Part shown: positions 7,994 to 18,621 of the stretch, piece by piece
How positions within the stretch are numbered: position 1 is the stretch's first letter
Layout: the number at the start of each line of letters is the position of its first letter
Made by a program: the position numbers and the translations under genes
Notes under the pieces: generated by a model
What the model was told of the DNA's origin: nothing
Databases searched by the model: none
Seen by the model: only the letters and a program-made list of their open reading frames with translations
Source of the DNA: Microbacterium sp. 18062
Lineage (GTDB): Bacteria; Actinomycetota; Actinomycetes; Actinomycetales; Microbacteriaceae
NCBI RefSeq assembly: GCF_902706225.1
Contig: NZ_CACSKB010000002.1
Location: 90,847 to 154,846 of the forward strand
Reading direction: 5' to 3'
Length of the DNA: 64,000 bases

Positions 7994-8395
7994 ATGGAGA
8001 CGATGACGATGAGCACCATGATGGGCGCCATGCCCGAGTCGACGATGGGCATGGACATGATGTCCATGCAGGAGTGCGTCGAGGCGTGCAACGCTGCGGC
8101 GACGGCAGCGACGATGTGCGCAGACGCCGACACGGGCGCCGACATGGCCCGCTGCTCGTCGACGTGCATGAACATGGCGGATGTGGCGACCACCATGATG
8201 CGCATGATGATGCGGCCGATGGGTCACGATGCGATGGTCATGAAGGCGATGCTCGAGGCGAGCGTCGCCATGTGCCAGGGCTGCATGGACGCGTGTGCCG
8301 AGCACGCAGACATGCACGAGTGCTGCCGCGTCTGCATGATGGCATGTGAGAACATGATGGCCGCCTGCACGTCCATGATGAGCCGCATGGCCTGA
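7994..8395 (+). CDS. Cys/Met-rich four-helix-bundle copper-storage-like protein (Csp/DUF326)
   Basis: A 133-residue protein starting at ATG 7994, chosen because GAAGGAG lies 7 nt upstream. It contains 13 cysteines in spaced pairs (ECVEAC, RCSSTC, CQGCMDAC, HECCRVCMMAC) and is extremely methionine-rich, especially at the N terminus (METMTMSTMMGAMPESTMGM). The Cys spacing fits helices of the DUF326/Csp copper-storage fold, in which inward-facing thiols bind many Cu(I) ions. There is no Tat or Sec signal peptide, so a cytosolic Csp3-like role in copper sequestration is likely. The Met-rich N terminus is an unusual addition. Copper binding is inferred from family knowledge. Confidence 0.8.
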   Translation: METMTMSTMMGAMPESTMGMDMMSMQECVEACNAAATAATMCADADTGADMARCSSTCMNMADVATTMMRMMMRPMGHDAMVMKAMLEASVAMCQGCMDACAEHADMHECCRVCMMACENMMAACTSMMSRMA

Positions 8396-8465
8396 TCGAA
8401 GCCCGCGCCAGCTCCGCAGAGCCGAACCCCGCCGACGCGGTCGTCTTCGCGCCCCGCGCGACGTC

Positions 8466-8768
8466 TCAGAGTTCGCGGATGTTGAGCAGTGCGCCGCGAA
8501 CCGAGAGCACACCTGCCACGGGGTGGAAGGCGACCGGCTCCCCCGCGACGAGGTCGATCTCGCCGTGGTGCCAGAATGTGCGCGCCGTGCCGTCCAGATC
8601 CTGGAACGTCACCGAATGGCCGTCGGCTTGCGCCAACCCGTCGATCCAGCTGCCGGGCGCGCTCGATGCCACGGCCGTCTGGATAGGGTGCAGCCCGTGC
8701 CCGGCACCCGAGCACGTCTCGGCGCACATGGCGAACCCGACCTTCAGGGGAACACGTGCGTCGTCCAT
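8466..8768 (-). CDS. Hypothetical protein, about 100 residues
   Basis: A small acidic protein with no recognised domain. The second half reads as a compact beta-rich unit (SVTFQDLDGTARTFWHHGEI, then DLVAGEPVAFHPVAG). Two cysteines and two histidines occur in the first half (AMCAETCSGAGHGLH). There is no signal or membrane helix. It lies alone between the Csp-like gene (convergent) and the UvrA-like gene on the same strand. Coding is supported by regular composition and an alternative-free frame, but no function can be assigned. Confidence 0.55.
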   Translation of the reverse strand: MDDARVPLKVGFAMCAETCSGAGHGLHPIQTAVASSAPGSWIDGLAQADGHSVTFQDLDGTARTFWHHGEIDLVAGEPVAFHPVAGVLSVRGALLNIREL

Positions 8769-8872
8769 GGGTCACCTCGCCTCGGGTCAGGCCGCGTCTG
8801 CGGCATCCGGTCCAGGCTAGGTCGTTGGAGACGGATGCCACAGGACGGCGTCACACTCTGCAACAGGAGGTC

Positions 8873-11242
<2,370 letters not shown>

Positions 11243-11349
11243 GGGGTCCTCTCCCGACGCCGTGCCACTGCCCCGGACCGGAACGTCGGGGAGATCGTAC
11301 GGCAGACCGGCGACATCGGCCGTACGTCCGTCGTTCCTCGGCGGGCCGG

Positions 11350-12150
11350 TCAGATCGCCGCCACGGATCCGGAGTCGACGCGATAGTTCGAGCCGTTGAC
11401 GAACGACGCGAGGTCCGAGCAGAGGAAGGCCACCACGGCCGCCACCTCGTCAGGCTCGCCCCGGCGCTTCAGCTCCATGTAGGGACGCTCCTCATCGAGG
11501 AACGAGGCGATCGCCTGCGTGGTCGTGACGCCGAGCTCCTCGGCGCGCTTGCTCATCATGGCGTCCGTCATGGGCGTGTGGATGAACGCCGGCGAGACCG
11601 CGTTCACCAGCAGCCCCTCGCGCGCGTAGGAGCGCGACAGGCCCTTGGAGAGCGCCAGGATCCCTGCCTTCGCGGCGCAGTACGGCAACTCGTCGTCATA
11701 GGGCTGCACGGCGTCCTCGGACGCGAGGAACACCAGGCGGCCCCAGCCGCCCTTCCGCAGCGACGGCAGGAACTGCCGCACCAGACGCACCGGCCCGATG
11801 AGGTCCGTCTCGAGCGTCTTCACCCATCCCTCGTCGGAGATCTCGTGGAAGAGCCCCTGGGTGCCGGTGACGCCCGCGGCCTGCACCAGGATGTCGATGT
11901 CGCCGACGGCGTCCTGCACCTGATCGTGAAGGGCAGCGAGTGAATCCTGGCTCGTGATGTCGGCGGCGAAGGCGTGGAGCGATCCGCTCGGCGCCTCGAG
12001 CTTCGCCGCCGCGCGGTCGAGCTCCTTCTGATCGCGGTCGGACAGCACGACGGTCGCGCCCTCCGCCAGCAGCAGCCTCGCGGTGTGCCATCCGATGCCG
12101 GAGTCTCCCCCGGTGATCAGCGCGGTCTTCCCGGTGATGCCCAGGTCCAT
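11350..12150 (-). CDS. SDR family NAD(P)-dependent oxidoreductase
   Basis: A 266-residue classical short-chain dehydrogenase. The cofactor motif is TGGDSGIG near residue 13. NAG is replaced by QAAG in DILVQAAGVTG near residue 90. The serine of FLASEDA and YCAAK form the catalytic Ser-Tyr-Lys set. The C terminus has the usual VNGSNYRVDSG. It starts at ATG 12150 after AAGGAG. The substrate is unknown. It is transcribed in the same direction as the GH15 gene upstream, which ends 58 bp away. Confidence 0.85.
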   Translation of the reverse strand: MDLGITGKTALITGGDSGIGWHTARLLLAEGATVVLSDRDQKELDRAAAKLEAPSGSLHAFAADITSQDSLAALHDQVQDAVGDIDILVQAAGVTGTQGLFHEISDEGWVKTLETDLIGPVRLVRQFLPSLRKGGWGRLVFLASEDAVQPYDDELPYCAAKAGILALSKGLSRSYAREGLLVNAVSPAFIHTPMTDAMMSKRAEELGVTTTQAIASFLDEERPYMELKRRGEPDEVAAVVAFLCSDLASFVNGSNYRVDSGSVAAI

Positions 12151-12207
12151 CTCTGCTCCTTCTCTCTCATCCTTCGACGGTCCGGCCGACGCGGAAGCCC
12201 TCGGCCG

Positions 12208-14022
12208 TCATGACCGGACCTCCGGTGCCAGCTCCGCTATCGTGAGCGCGGCGCCCACGAGGGCGAGGTGGCTGAGCGCCTGGGGCAGGTTCCCCCAGAA
12301 CGCCCCGTCGGACGCGTCGATCATCTCGGGCAGGATCCCCACGTCGTTCGCGGTCCCCATCAATCTGTCCATCGTCGCGACGGCCTCGCCGTGCCGCCCG
12401 ACGCACGCGAGGGCCGAGGCACGCCAGAACGCGCAGGCGAGGAACGTGTGCTCCTCCTGCGCGGCGCCGGAATACCGGTAGAGCAGGTCACCGGCCCCGA
12501 ACCGCTCGCCGAGCGCGTCGATCGTGCGGGACATGCGGTCGCCGCGATCGAAGCCGCTCATGGCGTGGAGCAGGACCGAGGCATCGAGGTCCGGGCTGCC
12601 GGGCGCCATGACGTATGCGCCGATGTCGTCGTTCCATCCGTGCGCATCGACCCAGGCCCGGACGCGCTCGCGCTCGGTCGCCCAGCGTTCGCCCCCTCCG
12701 GGGATCTGTCCGCGCTCGCACAGGTACACGGCGTCCTCCAGCGCCTGCCAGCATCCCATCTTCGACGAGACATAGTGCCGTTGCTCCGGGAGCTCCCACA
12801 TGCCGGCGTCCGGGCGCCGCCAGAGGTCGCACACGCGGTCCGCGAGCTGCGCGAGGAGGCGCGCCGTTCCCTGATCGAGGATGTTGCCCGCCTCGACGTA
12901 GCTCCGGCACACGGCGAAGACGTCGCCATAGACGCCGAGTTGCAGCTGCCCCTGCGCGGGGTTGCCGACCACCACGGGGCCGATCCCCCGCCAGCCGGGT
13001 GCCTCGCGCTCCTCGACACGATCGGTGGGAGTCCCGTCGAGACCGTAGAAGACATGAGGGTCGGGACCGTTCGCACGGATCGCCCGGCTCAGCCACGACA
13101 GCGCGGCGTGCGTCTCCTCCCGCAGCCCGAACCGCACCAAGCTGTGCACCGTGTAGGCGAGGTCGCGCACCCAGGCGAAGCGGTAGTCCCAGTTCTTCCC
13201 TCCGCGGCCCGTTTCCGGCAGCGACGTGGTGCCGGCGGCGACGATCGCGCCGGACGGCGCGTAGACGAGGAGTTTCAGCGCCAGCGCGCTCCGTTGCACC
13301 GCATCCGCCCACGGCCCTTCGTAAGAGAACTCGCGCGACCAGATCCGCCAGTTCTCGATCGTCCGATCGATTCCGACGTCGACGTTGGCGGGGTCCGGAA
13401 GCCTCAGCGGCTCGTCGTGCGTCGCCACGACGACGAGAAGACTGCGCGATCCCTCGCGCGTCGAGACCCGTCCGCGCAACTGCACGATCTCCGCAGTCCC
13501 GTCGGGCTCCTCGGGGGCGTGCCCCTCCCCCACGACGGCGACCGTCGCCGCGCCGCAGCGGATGATGGCGCCGCGCTCGGTAGCCTCCATCCACGGGGAC
13601 GCCGTCCCGAGCATGGTTCCCGGGCGCACGCCCCACGCGAAGTCGACCGTCCCGTGGACTCCCTCGATCCGCCGAGCGAGCTCGCACCAGGGCAGGCGCC
13701 CGGCGATCCCGACCACGAGCGCATCGGTCACCTTCGCGACACCACCGGCCTCTGTGGTGAACGTCGTCTCGAGCACGTTCGTCCCGGGCAGGTAGCGTCG
13801 ACGCACCGAGTACGGGGACGTCGGCTCGAGCTCGATGCAGCCGCCGCGGGCGTCGTCCAGCAGTCGCGCGAACACCGGCTCCGCCCCGATGTCCGGAACC
13901 GGCATCCAATCGATCTGGCCACGAAGGCCCACCAGGGCGATCGTGCGCCCGTCGCCGATGGCCGCGTAGGACTCGAGCGGCTCGCCCGGCATCTCGGGGG
14001 CGGAGTTAGGGTCGGCCATCAC
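12208..14022 (-). CDS. Glycoside hydrolase family 15 protein (glucoamylase/trehalase type)
   Basis: A 604-residue two-domain GH15 enzyme. An N-terminal beta-sandwich domain starts at YAAIGDGRTIALVG. A C-terminal (alpha/alpha)6 barrel carries the family hallmark RGGKNWDYRFAWVRDLAYTV near residue 300 and an EEHTFLACAFW segment near residue 545 with the second acidic residue. Actinobacterial members of this subgroup are often trehalases. There is no signal peptide, so it is cytoplasmic. I chose the GTG at 14022 because TAGCGT lies exactly 7 nt upstream (leaderless pattern) while no ribosome-binding site precedes the ATG three bases later. The exact sugar substrate is not decided by sequence. Confidence 0.88.
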   Translation of the reverse strand: MMADPNSAPEMPGEPLESYAAIGDGRTIALVGLRGQIDWMPVPDIGAEPVFARLLDDARGGCIELEPTSPYSVRRRYLPGTNVLETTFTTEAGGVAKVTDALVVGIAGRLPWCELARRIEGVHGTVDFAWGVRPGTMLGTASPWMEATERGAIIRCGAATVAVVGEGHAPEEPDGTAEIVQLRGRVSTREGSRSLLVVVATHDEPLRLPDPANVDVGIDRTIENWRIWSREFSYEGPWADAVQRSALALKLLVYAPSGAIVAAGTTSLPETGRGGKNWDYRFAWVRDLAYTVHSLVRFGLREETHAALSWLSRAIRANGPDPHVFYGLDGTPTDRVEEREAPGWRGIGPVVVGNPAQGQLQLGVYGDVFAVCRSYVEAGNILDQGTARLLAQLADRVCDLWRRPDAGMWELPEQRHYVSSKMGCWQALEDAVYLCERGQIPGGGERWATERERVRAWVDAHGWNDDIGAYVMAPGSPDLDASVLLHAMSGFDRGDRMSRTIDALGERFGAGDLLYRYSGAAQEEHTFLACAFWRASALACVGRHGEAVATMDRLMGTANDVGILPEMIDASDGAFWGNLPQALSHLALVGAALTIAELAPEVRS

Positions 14023-14194
14023 GTCCACAACGCTAGGCACCGGACCGTCCTCTCCCCCGGCCCCTTGTGCAGCTCGGCATCGGCGTGTAGAAGATCCGTC
14101 CCGGCTAGCACCTCGCACCCGTCGCGGCAAGCGGTGCCCGCGCCGCCTGCCCGGTGCCTACCGTGGATCACGCCCCGAATGAAGGAGTATCTGG

Positions 14195-14776
14195 ATGGCT
14201 ACGAAGACCACACCCGCCGCGTCCAAGTCCGCCCCCGCGACCACGCGGAACCGACGCCGTCCCGCGCGCGGCGGCAGCGGCGCCGAGCTGACGGGCGAGC
14301 AGAACGCGGAGCGCGGCTTCACCGCCTCCAAGGAGCTGGGTGAGAACCTGCAGAAGGTCCTCGTCGACCTCATCGAGCTCTCCCTCCAGGGCAAGCAGGC
14401 GCACTGGAACGTCGTCGGAACGAACTTCCGCGACACCCATCTGCAGCTCGACGAGATCATCGAAGCGGCGCGCGAGTTCGGCGACACGATCGCCGAGCGG
14501 ATGCGGGCGCTGCACGCGCTTCCGGACGGCCGGAGCGACACCGTCGCGGAGACGACGACGCTGCCGGAGTTCCCGCAGGGCGAGATCGCGACGACCGAGG
14601 TCGTGGACCTCATGACCGAGCGTCTCGATGCCGTGACGTCGACGTGCCGCGATGTGCACGACGCCGTGGACGAGGAGGACCCCACGAGCGCCGACATCCT
14701 GCACGCCGTGCTCGAGCGCCTCGAGCAGCTGTCCTGGATGGTCAGCGCGGAGAACCGCGTGCCGCGTAAACGCTGA
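14195..14776 (+). CDS. dps: Dps-family DNA-binding ferritin
   Basis: A 193-residue Dps/MrgA-type ferritin. The Lys/Arg-rich N-terminal tail (residues 1-30, RNRRRPARGG) would bind DNA. The helical core contains the ferroxidase-site signature QAHWNVVGTNFRDTHLQLDE near residue 68 with the inter-subunit His/Asp/Glu ligands. It oxidises and stores iron using H2O2 and protects DNA in stress or stationary phase. A strong ribosome-binding site GAAGGAG precedes the ATG, and TACCGT at 14159-14164 could be the -10. The gene ends in a 15-bp-stem terminator, so it is monocistronic. Confidence 0.92.
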   Translation: MATKTTPAASKSAPATTRNRRRPARGGSGAELTGEQNAERGFTASKELGENLQKVLVDLIELSLQGKQAHWNVVGTNFRDTHLQLDEIIEAAREFGDTIAERMRALHALPDGRSDTVAETTTLPEFPQGEIATTEVVDLMTERLDAVTSTCRDVHDAVDEEDPTSADILHAVLERLEQLSWMVSAENRVPRKR

Positions 14777-14784
14777 CCCTCCGC

Positions 14785-14826
14785 GTGACGAGGCGCCGTG
14801 CCCGCGCGGGGACGGCGCCTCGTCAC
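14785..14826 (+). terminator. Strong stem-loop after dps
   Basis: A perfect 15-bp stem (GTGACGAGGCGCCGT / ACGGCGCCTCGTCAC) with a 12-nt GC-rich loop begins 8 bp after the dps stop. It lacks a T-tract on the plus strand, as is common in actinobacterial terminators. Confidence 0.8.
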
Positions 14827-14830
14827 GCCG

Positions 14831-14836
14831 TACGCT
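14831..14836 (+). promoter_or_regulatory. -10 box TACGCT of a leaderless promoter
   Basis: TACGCT lies 6 nt before GTG 14843 and immediately after the dps terminator. This supports an independent, leaderless transcript for the AEC transporter. Confidence 0.5.
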
Positions 14837-14842
14837 GGTCGC

Positions 14843-15760
14843 GTGCTGGATGTGCTGACCGGGTTCGTCGTGGTGGGTCTCGCGATCGTGGTCGGCTACG
14901 TCCTCGGCCGCATCGACCTGCTCGGTCCTCACTCCCGCCACGTGCTGAGCCGCCTGACGTTCTACGTCCTCTCCCCCTTCCTGCTGTTCGTCGTGCTCGC
15001 GGAGGCGGACGTGACGTCGCTGTTCTCGGCGCTGCTGCCGGTGTCGGCGATCGCCGCGGTCCTCGTGATGACGGTCCAGGCCGTCCTCGCCCGGTTCGTG
15101 TGGCGGCGGTCTCTGCCCGACACCGTCATCAGCGCGCTCTCCGCCGGTCAGGTCAACTCCAACAACATCGGCATCCCGCTGTCGCTCTATCTGCTGGGCA
15201 GTGCCGCCTTCCCCGCGCCGGTCATCCTGCTCCAGCTGCTCGTCTTCACCCCGGTCACCCTCGCCATCCTCGACTCGACGACCACGGGCGACCGATCCTT
15301 CGGACGGATCCTCGCCCGGACGACGACGAACCCGATCGTGATCGGCTCCGTGCTGGGAACGCTCGTGTCGGTCAGCGGGGTCGAGCTGCCCGCCATCGTC
15401 CTCGAGCCGGCGCTCCTCATCGCGAACGCCTGCGTGCCGGTGCTCCTCATCTCCTACGGCATCTCGCTGCACGGGCAACGGGTCCTCGGCGCGGCGGGGC
15501 ATCGGGGCGAGGTCGTGAGCGCGACCCTCTTGAAGCTCCTGGCGATGCCCGCGATCGCGTGGGGCGTCGCCACCCTGTTCGGCATGTCGCCCGCCGAGAC
15601 GGTCGTCGTCGTGGTGCTCGCCGCGCTGCCGACCGCACAGAACGTCTTCAACTACGCCCAACGGTACGGCATGGGCGAGACGGTCAGCCGCGACACGATC
15701 CTCCTCACCACGGTGGGGTGCGTGCCCATCCTGCTCGGCATCGTCCTTCTCGCCGGATGA
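14843..15760 (+). CDS. AEC family transporter (auxin efflux carrier-like)
   Basis: A 305-residue membrane protein with about 10 helices in two repeated halves. The first half contains LSRLTFYVLSPFLLFVVLAE and the characteristic break SAGQVNSNNIGIPLSLYLLG. The second half contains ALPTAQNVFNYAQRYG, a family hallmark. Members export or import carboxylates such as malate or malonate; the substrate here is unknown. I placed the start at GTG 14843 because the hydrophobic N-terminal helix begins there and a TACGCT box precedes it. The longer ATG start at 14798 would fall inside the dps terminator. Confidence 0.85.
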   Translation: MLDVLTGFVVVGLAIVVGYVLGRIDLLGPHSRHVLSRLTFYVLSPFLLFVVLAEADVTSLFSALLPVSAIAAVLVMTVQAVLARFVWRRSLPDTVISALSAGQVNSNNIGIPLSLYLLGSAAFPAPVILLQLLVFTPVTLAILDSTTTGDRSFGRILARTTTNPIVIGSVLGTLVSVSGVELPAIVLEPALLIANACVPVLLISYGISLHGQRVLGAAGHRGEVVSATLLKLLAMPAIAWGVATLFGMSPAETVVVVVLAALPTAQNVFNYAQRYGMGETVSRDTILLTTVGCVPILLGIVLLAG

Positions 15761-15840
15761 CGCGTGCTGTCGGCCTCGACGAGCCCCCCGCGCTAAAGTG
15801 ACCTGAAAAGCTCCCAGGCTTCTCACAGAGAGGACGACGC

Positions 15841-16392
15841 ATGTCCGACGTCTCCATCGAAAAGGGTGCCGTCACCGGTATCCGCACCGCTCTCGGCATC
15901 GGCGGGGCCATCGCGCTCATCGTCGGCATCCTCATCCTGGTGTGGCCGGCGAAGACCGCCGCAGCGGGAACCGCGATCATCGCCGTCTATGCGATCGCCT
16001 CGGGTCTCGTGTACGCAGGTCTCGGGGTCTTCTCCAAGACCCTCGGCGGGTGGGCCCGCATCGGTCACATCGTGCTCGGGCTCGTCTTCGTCGCCGCGGG
16101 CGTGATCGCCCTCGCCAACCTCGGCGACACGACGGTGTTCCTCGCGATCTTCGTCGGCGTCTTCATCGGAATCACCTGGATCGTCGAAGGTGTCGTCGCG
16201 CTGACGACCCTGAGCGGAGCCGGCTCCAAGGGATGGACGATCTTCTTCGCGATCATCAGCCTCATCGCCGGCGTCGTGCTGCTGTTCTCGCCGCTGTACG
16301 TGGCCATCCTCTGGATCTTCGTCGGCGCCTCGCTCGTCGTGCTCGGCATCATCCAGATCGTCCGCGCCTTCACCTTCGGCAAGGGCGTCTGA
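15841..16392 (+). CDS. HdeD/DUF308-like membrane protein
   Basis: A 183-residue protein with six regularly spaced hydrophobic helices arranged as three hairpins (for example GIGGAIALIVGILILVWP and IVLGLVFVAAGVIALA). This is the DUF308/HdeD pattern associated with acid resistance in enterobacteria. The role in actinobacteria is not established. AGAGAGGA lies before the ATG. The gene ends at a bidirectional stem-loop shared with the convergent SDR gene. Confidence 0.82.
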   Translation: MSDVSIEKGAVTGIRTALGIGGAIALIVGILILVWPAKTAAAGTAIIAVYAIASGLVYAGLGVFSKTLGGWARIGHIVLGLVFVAAGVIALANLGDTTVFLAIFVGVFIGITWIVEGVVALTTLSGAGSKGWTIFFAIISLIAGVVLLFSPLYVAILWIFVGASLVVLGIIQIVRAFTFGKGV

Positions 16393-16403
16393 CCGACCGC
16401 GAC

Positions 16404-16439
16404 ACGAACGCCCGGATCCGTTCGGCTCCGGGCGTTCGT
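16404..16439. terminator. Bidirectional terminator between convergent genes
   Basis: ACGAACGCCCGGA / TCCGGGCGTTCGT is a perfect 13-bp stem with a 10-nt loop. It sits 11 bp after the HdeD-like gene stop and 18 bp from the SDR gene stop. A symmetrical hairpin like this can end transcription from both sides. Confidence 0.8.
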
Positions 16440-16457
16440 ACGTGCGGCGCGGGCGCC

Positions 16458-17231
16458 CTACTCGGCGGCGAACGATGCGGTGTCGCCGACCAGTCGCGTG
16501 TTGTCGACCGGGAGGGGATCGACCGCGGCCCGCGCCACCTCGGCCGCGAACTCCGCGACGTTGTAGAGCTTGCCGGCGTCCTCGCGACGCGACGCGATCG
16601 CACCCGGGTTCGCCCGCTCGAGGAGAGTCGCCGTGATCGTCCCCTCGATCATGTCGCCCGAGACCACGACCAACTCGACCCCGCGCTCGGAGAGCGCGGG
16701 GATGCGCTCGCGCAGCGCGTCCTCGCCCGCGCGCTTGGAACGGGCCACGGGCTCGTACTCGGGCATGGTCGGAGTCGTGCGGATGAAGTGGGCCTGATGG
16801 CTCGTGACGAAGACGACCCGGGCGTCGTCGCCGAGGAGCGGGAGCGCGCTCTCGAGCACGTTCACCTGCGCATCGCGGTTGAGGCGGAGCGCGTAGTCCT
16901 CGGCCATCCCGCTCTCCATGCCGCCCGAGGCGTTGAGCACGAGCACGTCGAGCGAGCCGAAGACCCGTTCTACCTCCGCGAACAGCGCGCGGACGGAGTC
17001 GGGATCAGTGAGGTCCGCTCCGACGACGAGCGTCTGCACGCCGAGTTCGCGCAGCTCGGCGGCGAGCTTCTCGGCCCGCGGGGCCTTGTTGCGGAAGTTG
17101 ATCACGACGTTCGCGCCGGCCTGCGCGAAGTAGCGCACCGTGTCGGCGCCGATGCCGCGGGACGATCCGGTGACCAGCGCGGTCTTCCCTGCCAGTGAGC
17201 CGGGGGCGAGGGGGGTGAGGTGATCGGGCAC
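16458..17231 (-). CDS. SDR family oxidoreductase
   Basis: A 257-residue short-chain dehydrogenase. The cofactor site is TGSSRGIGAD near residue 21, followed by VLNASGGMESG near residue 95 in place of the usual NNAG. The normal YxxxK tyrosine is not obvious: the region after VFVTSHQAHFIRT reads EYEPVARSKRAGEDALRE, so the active site may be atypical. I placed the start at GTG 17231 because GGAG lies five bases upstream; the longer ATG frame adds an unlikely leader. The substrate is unknown. Confidence 0.8.
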   Translation of the reverse strand: MPDHLTPLAPGSLAGKTALVTGSSRGIGADTVRYFAQAGANVVINFRNKAPRAEKLAAELRELGVQTLVVGADLTDPDSVRALFAEVERVFGSLDVLVLNASGGMESGMAEDYALRLNRDAQVNVLESALPLLGDDARVVFVTSHQAHFIRTTPTMPEYEPVARSKRAGEDALRERIPALSERGVELVVVSGDMIEGTITATLLERANPGAIASRREDAGKLYNVAEFAAEVARAAVDPLPVDNTRLVGDTASFAAE

Positions 17232-17356
17232 GGAGACTCCAGGATTCGAACGAGCGCTACGGGCGCGCGCCGGCTCGGAAGAACACGCCGGCGCCTTCGA
17301 CCCTACCAACCGGGCGTGCCCGCTCCCGCCCGGTACGGTGTCGCGAGGAGGAAGCC

Positions 17357-18139
17357 GTGACCCACCCCTACTTCGCCGGCACCGACCGTCCCCTCGTGCT
17401 CGCGCACCGCGGGTTCGTCCCGCCCGACACGACGGACGTCGTCGAGAACTCGTTCGCCGCCGTGGCCGCCGCTCATGCCGCCGGCGCGGTCTACGTGGAG
17501 TCCGACTGCCATCTGACCCAGGACGGGATCGTCGTGCTCTTCCACGACGCCGACCTCTCCCGGGTGATCGGCGACCCGCGGCGCCTCAGCGAGGTGCGGG
17601 CGCAGGAGCTCGAGGAGCTCATGGCCGCGCGCGGCGGGCTCATCACGCTCGAGCAGGCGCTCGACGCCTTCCCGCACGTCCGGTTCAACATCGACGTCAA
17701 AGCCGACGAGGCCGCGGCGCCCGCGGGGGCGGTCGTTGCCGCGCACGCCGAACGCGTGCTGATCACGAGCTTCTCCGACGCGCGTCGCGCCGCGGCGCTC
17801 GGCGCCGCCGCGGCGGTGCGGCCGGATCTGCTGCCGGCGACGTCCGCTGGCAGCAGCCGGATCGTCCGCGTCCTCGCCGCCGTCACGACCCGATCGCAGA
17901 AGGCGGCCGGGCGGGCATTGGCGGGGCTCGACGCCCTGCAGGTGCCCGAGCGCCGGGGTGCTCTGCGCGTCGTGTCGCCACGGCTGATCGAGGCTGCGCA
18001 CCGTGCCGGTGTCGAGGTGCACGTCTGGACCGTCAACGACCCTGCCGACATGCGTCGCCTCGTCGCAGCGGGTGTCGACGGGATCGTGACCGACCGTGCG
18101 GACCTCGCGCTGAGCACGTTCGGACAGGGGCCGTCCTGA
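17357..18139 (+). CDS. Glycerophosphodiester phosphodiesterase
   Basis: A 260-residue GDPD-domain enzyme that hydrolyses glycerophosphodiesters to glycerol-3-phosphate and an alcohol. It shows the LAHRGF catalytic histidine near residue 17, ENSFAAVAAAHAAGA with the metal glutamate, ESDCHLTQDGIVVLFHDADL with the second catalytic His and metal ligands, and VHVWTVND near the end. There is no signal peptide, so it is cytosolic. GTG 17357 is preceded by GAGGAGGA, and TACGGT at 17334-17339 could be the -10. Confidence 0.9.
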   Translation: MTHPYFAGTDRPLVLAHRGFVPPDTTDVVENSFAAVAAAHAAGAVYVESDCHLTQDGIVVLFHDADLSRVIGDPRRLSEVRAQELEELMAARGGLITLEQALDAFPHVRFNIDVKADEAAAPAGAVVAAHAERVLITSFSDARRAAALGAAAAVRPDLLPATSAGSSRIVRVLAAVTTRSQKAAGRALAGLDALQVPERRGALRVVSPRLIEAAHRAGVEVHVWTVNDPADMRRLVAAGVDGIVTDRADLALSTFGQGPS

Positions 18140-18237
18140 GCATAGGCTGTGAGTTGCGAGTGCGCTCCCCCGCTTCGGATGATCCTCCCAACTCGAGGCG
18201 TTATACCGGGAAGCACACGCGACGAGAGGACCACACA

Positions 18238-18615
18238 ATGGCAGACCGCAGTCTCCGCGGCATCCGACTCGGCGCCCAGAGCCTACAGAGCGAAGAGGGC
18301 GTCGTTTTCCATGAGCGCACACAGCACATCTACGTCTGCAGCGTCTGCGGCAAAGAGAGCACGCTGACGTTCGCGGCCGACGCCGAGGCGCCCCAGACCT
18401 GGGAGTGCCGAGCATGCGGCGGCGAGGCCGTTCTCCGCATCGGCGACTCGATCGTCACGGTCGACCACGGTGATCAGAAGGCCGCCCGCACCCCGTGGGA
18501 CATGCTGCTCGAGCGTCGCACCATCCCGGAGCTCGAAGAGCTTCTGGAGGAACGGCTCGCCTTCATCCGCTCGCGCCGCGGCGCCGGGGAGGACATCACC
18601 AAGAAGACCGCCTGA
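18238..18615 (+). CDS. rbpA: RNA polymerase-binding protein RbpA
   Basis: A 125-residue protein with the RbpA layout. The N-terminal tail is MADRSLRGIRLGAQSLQSEE. A zinc-ribbon-like core has CSVCGKES and ECRACGGEA. The C-terminal sigma-interaction part reads TPWDMLLERRTIPELEELL. RbpA binds the primary sigma factor and RNA polymerase and stabilises open complexes in actinobacteria. It starts at ATG 18238 after GAGAGGA. A TAGGCT near 18143 could be the promoter -10, giving a leader of about 85 nt. Its presence supports assigning the window to Actinomycetota. Confidence 0.95.
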   Translation: MADRSLRGIRLGAQSLQSEEGVVFHERTQHIYVCSVCGKESTLTFAADAEAPQTWECRACGGEAVLRIGDSIVTVDHGDQKAARTPWDMLLERRTIPELEELLEERLAFIRSRRGAGEDITKKTA

Positions 18616-18621
18616 GCCCGG

